In this document: piece by piece, positions 1-5,660 of the stretch
Position numbering within the stretch: position 1 is the first letter of the stretch
How the letters are laid out: the number at the start of each line of letters is the position of its first letter
Assembly: GCA_035528275.1 (NCBI GenBank)
Contig: DATKYV010000120.1
Location: 1 to 5,832 of the forward strand
DNA length: 5,832 nucleotides
Direction of reading: 5' to 3'
Source of the DNA: DATKYV01 sp035528275
GTDB taxonomy: Bacteria; Acidobacteriota; Terriglobia; UBA7540
The notes under the pieces: generated by a model
Database searches by the model: none
What the model saw: only the letters and a program-made list of their open reading frames with translations
Told to the model about the DNA's origin: nothing
Program-made: the position numbers and the translations under genes

Positions 1-471
1 GCCATAAGCCAGGGTGTGCGGGCCGGCGGCGTTCTCCGCCACGTTGCCGCCGATGGTGCACGCCTTCTGGCTGGAAGGGTCGGGCGCGAAATAGTAACCA
101 TCGTCGGAAACCGCCAGGGTGAGATCCAAGTTGACGACTCCAGGCTGCAAACGAGCGCGTCGGTTTTCAAGATCAATTTCCAGGATCTTCTTCATGCGCG
201 AAGTGACGATTACGATGCCGCCCTCGGTGATCACCGCCCCGCCGCTCAATCCCGTCCCGGCCCCGCGGGCAACCACGGGGAGCTTGGCCTGAGAAGCCAT
301 CTTAACGACGCCGACCACCTGCTTTGTGCTCGTTGGAAAAACCACGGCCTGCGGCAGGGTTGCCGACGAGAGAGCGTCGTATTCGTAGAGCATCAAGTCT
401 TCCGGACTCGACAGGACGGCATCCGAGCCCACGATGCGACCCAGGTCACGAATTAGGGCGTTTGATTTCAT
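1..471 (-). CDS. glcD: Glycolate oxidase subunit GlcD-like FAD-binding oxidoreductase, N-terminal part
   Basis: Partial gene: 157 codons are visible from the ATG at 471 down to the window edge, where the frame is still open; the family is usually about 460-500 residues, so roughly a third is present. What is visible is the start of the PCMH-type FAD-binding domain. RGAGTGLSGGA (residues 69-79) is the pyrophosphate-binding loop, and PDPSSQ (130-135) followed by IGGNVAENAGG (140-150) is the second flavin-contacting segment; both closely match E. coli GlcD as I remember it. The family oxidises 2-hydroxy acids such as glycolate or D-lactate, usually with GlcE and the iron-sulfur protein GlcF. Those partners, if present, would lie beyond position 1. 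The exact substrate cannot be told from this part, and D-lactate dehydrogenase-type relatives share these motifs. The in-frame stop upstream is at 541-543. No strong Shine-Dalgarno sequence precedes the ATG. A good promoter lies at 571-600. Confidence 0.93.
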   Translation of the reverse strand, partial: MKSNALIRDLGRIVGSDAVLSSPEDLMLYEYDALSSATLPQAVVFPTSTKQVVGVVKMASQAKLPVVARGAGTGLSGGAVITEGGIVIVTSRMKKILEIDLENRRARLQPGVVNLDLTLAVSDDGYYFAPDPSSQKACTIGGNVAENAAGPHTLAYG

Positions 472-553
472 GCGATCCGGTCCGTGAAGACCGTCGCGCT
501 GGAGAAACTGAGTCCGCGGAGCCACACCGAAATTGTTACCTCAATCGTCCCGC

Positions 554-568
554 GGAAGCGCTGCTTCC
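554..568. repeat. Inverted repeat over the predicted glcD transcription start
   Basis: GGAAGC (554-559) and GCTTCC (563-568) form a perfect 6-bp inverted repeat around a 3-base centre. It begins 3 bases downstream of the -10 box and covers the predicted start point near 564. This position suits a repressor operator, or a small hairpin at the 5' end of the transcript. The arms are short, so chance is a real alternative. Confidence 0.4.
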
Positions 569-570
569 CG

Positions 571-600
571 AGTATAGCGGAGGGTCTCGGGGAGCGTCAA
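571..600 (-). promoter_or_regulatory. Sigma70-type promoter of the glcD-like gene
   Basis: Read on the minus strand, a -35 box TTGACG (600-595) is followed after an 18-base spacer by a -10 box TATACT (576-571). Each box matches the TTGACA/TATAAT consensus at five of six positions. Transcription would start near 564, leaving a leader of about 93 bases before the ATG at 471. This is the best promoter in the window by eye. It assumes a housekeeping sigma factor with the usual specificity. Confidence 0.68.
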
Positions 601-662
601 CGAATGCTCAAAGCTCATTCATCAGAAAAGGGTCGGCCGTCCATCTGCCCCTTTGGAGTGCG

Positions 663-685
663 GCGGGATCAGACCACGATCCCGC
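663..685. repeat. Perfect 8-bp inverted repeat in the divergent intergenic region
   Basis: GCGGGATC (663-670) and GATCCCGC (678-685) are perfect reverse complements around a 7-base loop. The site lies between the divergent glcD-like and rhomboid genes, about 60 bases before the rhomboid start and about 60 bases upstream of the glcD -35 box. No T-run follows on either strand, so it does not look like an intrinsic terminator. A dyad operator for one or both genes, or an RNA hairpin if transcription crosses it, are the likely readings. Confidence 0.5.
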
Positions 686-705
686 GCGCTCCGATGGGCG
701 GAATC

Positions 706-737
706 TTGTGATGGGAAGAGGCGCCGCAAGGTAGAAT
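706..737 (+). promoter_or_regulatory. Possible weak promoter of the rhomboid gene
   Basis: A -10-like TAGAAT (732-737) lies 9 bases before the ATG at 747. The nearest -35-like sequence is TTGTGA (706-711), 20 bases upstream, which is longer than the optimal spacing. If the -10 is real, transcription begins at about 744-745 and the mRNA is leaderless or nearly so. This would fit the lack of a Shine-Dalgarno sequence at a usable distance, since the only AGG is about 15 bases from the start. Confidence 0.3.
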
Positions 738-746
738 ACCAGACGC

Positions 747-1454
747 ATGATTCCCATCCCGATTGGCGACAATATTCGCCGCCAGATTTTCTGGATTTCC
801 ACCCTCTCGCTGGTGCTCATCAATGTTGGAGCGTTCCTATTCGAGCTCTGGATGGGCCCCCGATTGAACGAGTTGGTCTTTTTCTTCGGCATCATTCCCG
901 CACGCTATACGGTTCCCCACATTATCGCCCTGACCCCCGCCGGGGGACTGATCTTGCCTCTTTTCGCCTCCATGTTTTTGCACGGCGGCTGGCTCCACTT
1001 GCTCAGCAACATGCTCTTCCTCTTCGTGTTCGGACGAAGCATCGAAGACCGGTTCGGCCACCTGAAATTCCTGCTGATCTATCTGCTCAGCGGGTTGGGC
1101 GGCGCATTCCTTCACATCATTCTCAACGCGGGCTCGCGCGTCCCCACCATCGGCGCCAGCGGGGCGATCGCGGGAATCCTCGGCGCCTATTTCGTCAGCT
1201 TTCCGCGGGCGCGAATCACCACGCTCCTGCCTCTTCTGTTTTTCTTCTGGACGGTGCGATTGCCGGCACTGCTCCTGCTGGGATACTGGTTCCTGATTCA
1301 GTTCTTTTCGGGGTTTCAGATGCAGGCCATCGAGTCAGCCACCGCCGGAGGAGTGGCGTGGTGGGCGCACGTCGGAGGGTTCGCGGTGGGCTTGTTCCTG
1401 GCGATGGTCCTGCGGCCACGGCGCCGCCATCCGGTGGTTGATGTTCTATTCTGA
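747..1454 (+). CDS. Rhomboid family intramembrane serine protease
   Basis: A 235-residue membrane protein that cleaves other membrane proteins within or near the bilayer. The catalytic dyad is intact: Ser138 in GASGA (136-140) and His208 in AHVGGF (207-212), on the fourth and sixth helices of the six-helix core. The second-helix motif with His84 and Asn88 (WLHLLSN, 82-88), which shapes the oxyanion hole, is also present. Hydrophobic segments lie at about 15-35, 67-97, 105-127, 136-152, 157-190 and 203-222. The segment at 157-190 is long and may hold a hairpin or an oversized fifth helix. The chain ends in a short basic tail with RPRRR at 223-227. The ATG at 747 is chosen because the first helix follows directly and no Shine-Dalgarno supports another start. 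The gene stands alone: divergent from the glcD-like gene and convergent with the dehydrogenase gene, 62 bases away. The physiological substrate is unknown. Confidence 0.95.
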   Translation: MIPIPIGDNIRRQIFWISTLSLVLINVGAFLFELWMGPRLNELVFFFGIIPARYTVPHIIALTPAGGLILPLFASMFLHGGWLHLLSNMLFLFVFGRSIEDRFGHLKFLLIYLLSGLGGAFLHIILNAGSRVPTIGASGAIAGILGAYFVSFPRARITTLLPLLFFFWTVRLPALLLLGYWFLIQFFSGFQMQAIESATAGGVAWWAHVGGFAVGLFLAMVLRPRRRHPVVDVLF

Positions 1455-1516
1455 TGGGGAGGCGCTCCTGCGACCCTCCGTGTGCGGTGGCGCGCCGCAG
1501 TGACCCTTCCGTCGGC

Positions 1517-2569
1517 TCACTCCAACCTGGCGCAGATCCAATCGCCGACTTCTCGTGTGCCCAAGGATCCGCCGAGGTCCGGAGTCGTCTTGTCCTCATC
1601 GACGGCCTGGGAGACGGCGCTCTCGATTTCGGATGCCGCCTCCGAAAAGTCGAGATAGTCCAGCATCATACCCACCGTCAGGAGGGCTGCCAGGGGATTT
1701 GCAAGGTTCTTTCCCGCCAAGTCGGGCGCAGAGCCATGAACCGGTTCGAACATCGAAACGGCTCCGGGATGAATGTTCGCGGACGGCGCCAGCCCCAGAC
1801 CTCCCTGGAGCTGCGCTGCCAGATCGCTCAGGATGTCACCGAACAAGTTGCAGGTGACGATAACTTGAAATTGTGCGGGGTTCTTCACCATCTCCATCGC
1901 CAGGGTGTCGACATAAAGATGCCGCGCCTCGATATCCGGATATCGCTTGCGCACGTCGGCAAATGCCCGCTGCCAAAGGCCGTGACCCTGGGGCATGGCG
2001 TTTGACTTGTCGCTCATGCAAACCTTCGCGAGCCCCCGGCGGCGCGCGTACTCGAAGGCGTAGACGAGGATTCGTTCCACTCCTTTGCGAGTGTTGACGT
2101 CTTCCTGGACGGCGACCTCCTCCGGAGTGTCACGCTTGAAATTGCCTCCCATGCCCGCGTAGAGACCTTCGGTGTTTTCACGAACGATCACGAAGTTGAT
2201 GTCCCGTTCGATGCGGTCCTTGAGCGGACAGAGTTTTCGCGACAGCAGCTTGACGGGACGCTGATTCACGTAGAGGTCCAGGCCGAAGCGAATTCCCAGC
2301 AGGATGTCCACCGCGTATCTTAACGAGGGAATGCGAGGGTCACCCACGGCACCGATGAAAATGGCGTCGAATTCGCGCCGCAACATCTCAATTGCGCCCT
2401 CGGGGAGAGAAATGCCCTCGCGCAGGTATTTCTCGGCGCCCCAATCGAAGGTTGCCAGCTCCAGCAGCAGACCGCGCGAACCCCTCAGTTTCTGGAGGAC
2501 CTTTACGACCTCCGCGGTTACGTCAATTCCGATTCCATCACCGGGAATAATTGCGATGCGTTTGCTCAT
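1517..2569 (-). CDS. Isocitrate/isopropylmalate dehydrogenase family protein (NAD-dependent decarboxylating hydroxyacid dehydrogenase)
   Basis: A full-length 350-residue cytoplasmic enzyme of the beta-decarboxylating dehydrogenase superfamily, which oxidises and decarboxylates 2-hydroxy acids using a divalent metal. The N-terminal IPGDGIG (8-14), substrate arginines Arg94, Arg104 and Arg130, catalytic Tyr137 and Lys188, and metal ligands Asp221, Asp245 and Asp249 can all be placed. HGSAPDLAGK (278-287) has Asp where NADP-dependent isocitrate dehydrogenases have Lys-Tyr, so NAD is the likely cofactor. The active-site loop reads ENTEGLYAG (131-139) rather than the typical LeuB GGIYFG, and DKSNAM (187-192) is also not LeuB-like, so plain isopropylmalate dehydrogenase is not secure; isocitrate, homoisocitrate, tartrate or malate-type substrates are possible. 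The ATG at 2569 is preferred because the Rossmann-like start follows at once. The frame also runs upstream to an ATG at 2638, but that adds 23 low-complexity residues from a tandem repeat. No Shine-Dalgarno is seen at 2569. Probably co-transcribed after the EamA gene, 101 bases away. Confidence 0.9.
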   Translation of the reverse strand: MSKRIAIIPGDGIGIDVTAEVVKVLQKLRGSRGLLLELATFDWGAEKYLREGISLPEGAIEMLRREFDAIFIGAVGDPRIPSLRYAVDILLGIRFGLDLYVNQRPVKLLSRKLCPLKDRIERDINFVIVRENTEGLYAGMGGNFKRDTPEEVAVQEDVNTRKGVERILVYAFEYARRRGLAKVCMSDKSNAMPQGHGLWQRAFADVRKRYPDIEARHLYVDTLAMEMVKNPAQFQVIVTCNLFGDILSDLAAQLQGGLGLAPSANIHPGAVSMFEPVHGSAPDLAGKNLANPLAALLTVGMMLDYLDFSEAASEIESAVSQAVDEDKTTPDLGGSLGTREVGDWICARLE

Positions 2570-2596
2570 CGAAGGTGCTGAGAGAGGGTTGAGTTT

Positions 2597-2649
2597 CGTT
2601 CTTCGTTCTTCGTTCTTCGTTCTTCGTTCATCATTCATCGTTCATCGTT
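2597..2649. repeat. Heptanucleotide tandem repeat upstream of the dehydrogenase gene
   Basis: Seven full 7-base units and a partial eighth: four copies of CGTTCTT (2597-2624), then CGTTCAT, CATTCAT, CGTTCAT (2625-2645) and a final CGTT. On the minus strand the units read AAGAACG or ATGAACG, so the distal ones supply ATGs at 2645, 2638 and 2631 in three different frames. The tract lies between the EamA stop codon at 2671 and the dehydrogenase start at 2569. Because 7 is not a multiple of 3, gain or loss of a unit would shift the frame of any upstream start relative to the dehydrogenase. Confidence 0.9.
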
Positions 2650-2670
2650 TGGCTTGTCCCCTCTTCCCTG

Positions 2671-3630
2671 TTACCTTCCTCCTATGACCTTCTCGTCTCC
2701 CCGCTCGCGCTCTGACAGGTAGACACCGGAAAGGATCAGAACTCCACTGATGACAAAGGCTGTGGTTATTCGCTCTCCCAAAAGCCAGATGCTCAATGCA
2801 GTGGCTAACATGGGCTGCAAATAACCGAATGCCGCAACTCTGGACGCCGTGAGTTCGGTCAGCGCAACCGTGAACGCCAGGTACGCCACCACCGAGCCGA
2901 ACACCGCCATGAATGCCAGCCCCCACCATACGGAAAAGGTGACCAGTCTCCAATTGACGTGAAGCACCGAGCGCAGGCCAAAAGGCAGCATCAACACGGA
3001 GCCCAGCGCAAAAGCCACGGTATTCATGGCAAGGGGTCGGTAGCGATTCCCCAGCCTCTTCACAATAATGGTGAAAAGAGCGAAGACAACGCTGCCAGCC
3101 AGCAGGATCAAGTCGCCCTTCCAGTGGCCGGCGTTTCCCCGGCCCGTCTTCGCGGTCGTCAAGACAGCGACCCCCACGAATGAAATCAGCATTCCGACAA
3201 ACTTCAGCAGCGTCAGCGGCTCCATGCGCAGCGCGCAGGATAGTGCCAGGACAACCACCGGGATGAGCGCCACAACCATGCCCGTGTGCGCCGCCGAGGT
3301 TCTCGCCAGTCCGCCAATGAAGAAAAGCTGGTTGAAGGTGACTCCGCAGGCCGCCACGGCCAGCATGTCGAGCCATCCCCGACCGGTCAGCGGCGGCATG
3401 GCCTCTTTCCGCCAACTGAAGAAAACCACGGCAAACAGCAGTGCCGCCACGATCACTCGAAGCTGCGCCAGCGCCATGGGGCTGAGGCCCTTCAACGCCT
3501 CTTTTCCGGCGACGATGTTGGCCGCCCAGCAAAACGTTGCCAGAAGCATGAGCAAATGCATGCGCGCGTGGCTGTGTGCCATACGGCGGGCCGATGCGGA
3601 GGCGAGTTCCGAGGTGGCCGTGCTATTCAA
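2671..3630 (-). CDS. EamA/DMT family transporter (predicted small-metabolite permease)
   Basis: A 319-residue inner-membrane protein with about ten hydrophobic helices arranged as two EamA repeats (about 24-160 and 172-306), the standard size and layout of drug/metabolite transporters. The C-terminal repeat carries a typical signature, with ASRVAAFGYLQP (262-273) leading to LLGE (283-286). Members often export amino acids or other small metabolites; no substrate can be read from the sequence. The start is TTG at 3630: it overlaps the last 8 bases of the enolase gene and has AAAGGAG four bases upstream, pointing to translational coupling. The alternative ATG at 3582 would drop 16 residues that precede the first helix and has no Shine-Dalgarno, so the TTG is preferred. 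The N-terminal 23 residues are polar and rich in Ser, Ala and His, without signal-peptide character. Its gene order suggests it may move a substrate or product of the enolase-type enzyme, but this is inference. Confidence 0.93.
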   Translation of the reverse strand: MNSTATSELASASARRMAHSHARMHLLMLLATFCWAANIVAGKEALKGLSPMALAQLRVIVAALLFAVVFFSWRKEAMPPLTGRGWLDMLAVAACGVTFNQLFFIGGLARTSAAHTGMVVALIPVVVLALSCALRMEPLTLLKFVGMLISFVGVAVLTTAKTGRGNAGHWKGDLILLAGSVVFALFTIIVKRLGNRYRPLAMNTVAFALGSVLMLPFGLRSVLHVNWRLVTFSVWWGLAFMAVFGSVVAYLAFTVALTELTASRVAAFGYLQPMLATALSIWLLGERITTAFVISGVLILSGVYLSERERGDEKVIGGR

Positions 3631-4729
3631 AAGACTCCTTTCGAACCGTCGCTTTCTCGATGCGTTCCATGTTCGTTTCGAAACCCGTGCCGGGAGCCTG
3701 GGGGACGCGGATGGTGCCCTCCTTCGTTACCGTCACCTCCGGGTCGATGATGTCCTCGGCCCAATATCGCCGGCTGGCCGAAACGTCACCGGGAAGCGTG
3801 AAGCCGGGCAGCGTGGAAAGGGCGATGTTGTGCGCTCGCCCTACTCCCGATTCCAGCATGCCGCCGCACCATGCCGGAACGTTTCTCGCCCGGCAGACGT
3901 CGTGGACGCGGCGAGCCTCGGCAAAACCTCCCACGCGACCCAGCTTGATGTTGACGATCTTGCAGGCGCCCGCTTCAATCGCCTTGCGCGCGTCCTCGGC
4001 GTTGTGAATGGACTCATCGAGACAGATGGGCGTCGCGAGTTCGCGCTGCAGTTTGGCGTGATCGAGGATGTCATCCCATCCCAGCGGCTGCTCCACCATC
4101 ATCAGGTAGAAGCGATCGAGCAGCTTCAGGCGCGGGAGGTCGGCGAGCGTGTAGGCGGAATTGGCATCCGCCATCAGCGGCACGCCGGGGAACTCGGCGC
4201 GCACGCGGTCGAGGACTTCGATGTCCCAGCCCGGTTTGATCTTGATCTTGATACGCTGATAGCCGGCGCCGATCTCGCGCCGGATCCTCCCCAATAATTC
4301 CTCAACTGAATTCTGAATCCCGATCGAAACGCCGCAGGGGATTTCGTCGAGCGTGCCGCCCACAAGCTTCGCCAGCGAGACGCCCTTCTGCTGGGCTTCG
4401 ATATCCCACAAGGCGTTTTCAAGTGCGGCCTTCGCCATGTTGTGCCCGCGGATAGGACGAAAGCGAGGTGCGATGTCGCCCGCCGTGTTCCACTCTCCTT
4501 CCAAAGCCCAGAGAATGAGGAAGTCGCGCAAAATGTGCCACGCCGTTTCTGGCGTCTCGTGGCTGTAGAAGGGAGCCTCGCCGCAGGTCACTTCGCCCCA
4601 GCCGGTGAAGCCGTCAGCTTCAACCCAAACGAGAACGATTCGGCGCGTCGTAGTTTTGCCGAAGCTGGTCTCGAAAGAATGCATCAGCGGCATTCTGATT
4701 TCCCGAATTTCCACGCGCTTGATCTTCAT
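3623..4729 (-). CDS. menC: o-Succinylbenzoate synthase / N-succinylamino acid racemase (MenC-type enolase superfamily)
   Basis: A 368-residue cytoplasmic enzyme with an N-terminal capping domain (about 1-125) and a (beta/alpha)-barrel. It aligns in style and almost in numbering with Amycolatopsis NSAR/OSBS. The active site is complete: Lys163 in KIKIKPGWD (161-169), metal ligands Asp188 (DANSAY), Glu213 (EQP) and Asp238 (DES), and the second acid/base Lys262 in NIKLGRVGG (260-268). The family either dehydrates SHCHC to o-succinylbenzoate in menaquinone synthesis, racemises N-succinylamino acids, or does both. Arg265 matches the second-shell Arg266 linked to racemase activity in the promiscuous subfamily. 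No other men gene and no deacylase is visible. The ATG at 4729 gives the usual length and has AGG 8 bases upstream; an in-frame TTG at 4765 would add 12 polar residues of no known use. It lies 160 bases after mazG and overlaps the EamA gene by 8 bases. Confidence 0.9.
   Translation of the reverse strand: MKIKRVEIREIRMPLMHSFETSFGKTTTRRIVLVWVEADGFTGWGEVTCGEAPFYSHETPETAWHILRDFLILWALEGEWNTAGDIAPRFRPIRGHNMAKAALENALWDIEAQQKGVSLAKLVGGTLDEIPCGVSIGIQNSVEELLGRIRREIGAGYQRIKIKIKPGWDIEVLDRVRAEFPGVPLMADANSAYTLADLPRLKLLDRFYLMMVEQPLGWDDILDHAKLQRELATPICLDESIHNAEDARKAIEAGACKIVNIKLGRVGGFAEARRVHDVCRARNVPAWCGGMLESGVGRAHNIALSTLPGFTLPGDVSASRRYWAEDIIDPEVTVTKEGTIRVPQAPGTGFETNMERIEKATVRKESFE
3635..3641 (-). promoter_or_regulatory. 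Ribosome binding site for the TTG start of the EamA gene
   Basis: AAAGGAG on the minus strand ends 4 bases before the TTG at 3630-3628 and is made of the final codons of the upstream enolase gene, whose TAG stop is at 3625-3623. The strong match to the anti-Shine-Dalgarno sequence is what decides for the TTG start and implies re-initiation by ribosomes finishing the enolase. Confidence 0.65.
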
Positions 4730-4829
4730 GCGATGTACCTGAAATCGTTCTTCACTGTGGCTCAAGCCCCGCGCCGTATTCCCGGCTCGGCGAACCGGCT
4801 GAGAAGATACGCTCCCGAACGCTCACGCC

Positions 4830-4886
4830 GGTTCCCATCGCTTGGCAGTCGTCAACAACGACCTCTGGTTGCCAAGATCCGGAACC
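4830..4886. repeat. Nested inverted repeat (three-tier hairpin) between mazG and menC
   Basis: Three nested perfect arms share one axis: GGTTCC (4830-4835) with GGAACC (4881-4886), CTTGGCA (4841-4847) with TGCCAAG (4870-4876), and GTCGT (4848-4852) with ACGAC (4858-4862) closing a 5-base loop. They are separated by a 5x4 internal loop and a one-sided 7-base bulge (4863-4869). That gives 18 base pairs within 57 bases, starting 3 bases after the mazG stop codon in the direction of transcription. No U-run follows on the minus strand, so it is not a standard intrinsic terminator. A 3' stability hairpin, processing site, attenuator or protein-binding dyad are possible. Confidence 0.6.
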
Positions 4887-4889
4887 CTG

Positions 4890-5660
4890 CTATTTCTCCT
4901 GTCGCTTCACCTGCTCCCAAATCGCATCGAGTTCTTGCGGGCCGCACTCGCGAACCCGCCGGCCTCGCCTCGCCACTTCCTGCTCGAGCGCCCGGAATCG
5001 CCCCTGGAACTTTCGATTGGCGCGGCGCAAACAACTCTCCGGATCGCTCTTCAGGAAACGCGCCAGGTTGGAGACCGCGAAGAGCAGGTCACCCACTTCC
5101 TCTTCGGTGCGTCGCGTGCCGGCTGCTCCCGAATCCTTCACCTCCCGACGCAGCTCTCGGACTTCCTCTTCGATCTTGTCGAGCAGGTCCTCGACCTTCG
5201 GCCAGTCGAAACCAACCTCCGCGGCGCGCACGCCGATCTCATAGGCCTCGAGCGTCGAGGGGAACGACTCCGGGATACCGTCGAGCACCGACCCTTGCGG
5301 ATCTTGGCCCGCAGGGTCCGCCGGTTTTTCCTGCTTCTTGACGCTCAGCCAGCTCTCCAAGGCCTCTTCCTCGGTGCGCGCGCGCTTCTCGCCGAAGACG
5401 TGAGGGTGCCGGCGGACAAGCTTGGCGTGCACGCGCTCGACGACATCTTCGATGGAAAAGCGCTTTTCTTCCTCGGCAAGCCGGGAGTAGAACAAGACCT
5501 GGAAAAGCAGGTCGCCCAGTTCGTCTTCGAGGGCGTCAAAGTCCCGCGCGCTGACCGCGTCCACCACTTCGTAGACTTCTTCGAGGAGCAAGCCCTTCAT
5601 CGAGTCGTAATCCTGGGCGCGGTCCCAGGCGCACCCCTCCGCGCCGCGCAGACGCGCCAC
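4890..5660 (-). CDS. mazG: Nucleoside triphosphate pyrophosphohydrolase MazG
   Basis: Hydrolyses (d)NTPs to NMP and pyrophosphate, thereby clearing non-canonical nucleotides; cytoplasmic and magnesium-dependent. Two tandem MazG domains are visible. The first has the metal-binding helices EEVYE (27-31) and EDELGD (45-50), followed by the family signature RRHPHVF (83-89). The second has EEEVREL (164-170) and EEEVGDLLFAVSNLAR (186-201). A polar linker lies at about 108-125. From the GTG at 5660 the protein is 256 residues; E. coli MazG has 263. The frame continues upstream without a stop to 5750, and AGENLRKLVEL just before the GTG looks like genuine family sequence, so the native start is probably further upstream, perhaps the CTG at 5696, which has GGGAG five bases before it. 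The usual GCPWD motif reads GCAWD here (9-13). First gene of the minus-strand cluster, 160 bases before menC. Confidence 0.93.
   Translation of the reverse strand: MARLRGAEGCAWDRAQDYDSMKGLLLEEVYEVVDAVSARDFDALEDELGDLLFQVLFYSRLAEEEKRFSIEDVVERVHAKLVRRHPHVFGEKRARTEEEALESWLSVKKQEKPADPAGQDPQGSVLDGIPESFPSTLEAYEIGVRAAEVGFDWPKVEDLLDKIEEEVRELRREVKDSGAAGTRRTEEEVGDLLFAVSNLARFLKSDPESCLRRANRKFQGRFRALEQEVARRGRRVRECGPQELDAIWEQVKRQEK

Noticed and set aside
472..746. Small plus-strand open frames in the divergent intergenic region.
   Set aside because: None has a convincing ribosome binding site or a protein-like composition, and the region is better explained by promoter and dyad elements.
653..1441. Plus-strand frame of 262 codons overlapping the rhomboid gene in another frame.
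   Set aside because: Its translation is rich in Arg, His and Pro, typical of a shifted GC-rich frame, while the other frame encodes a complete rhomboid protease.
1455..1516. Search for a terminator between the convergent rhomboid and dehydrogenase genes.
   Set aside because: Only short GC-rich pairings such as GGAG-GCG-CTCC were seen, with no T-run on either strand, so no intrinsic terminator is claimed.
2570..2638. N-terminal extension of the dehydrogenase from the ATG at 2638.
   Set aside because: The added 23 residues come mostly from the heptamer repeat and precede a natural enzyme start at 2569. The extension is kept only as a question in the repeat finding.
2597..2649. Tandem repeat considered as a CRISPR-like array or insertion-sequence end.
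   Set aside because: Units of 7 bases without spacers do not fit a CRISPR array, and no transposase or terminal inverted repeat is nearby.
3068..4297. Plus-strand open frame of 409 codons running antisense to parts of both the transporter and the enolase genes.
   Set aside because: It spans two genes whose minus-strand proteins have full motifs and normal lengths. The antisense product has no recognisable domain and is low-complexity in places.
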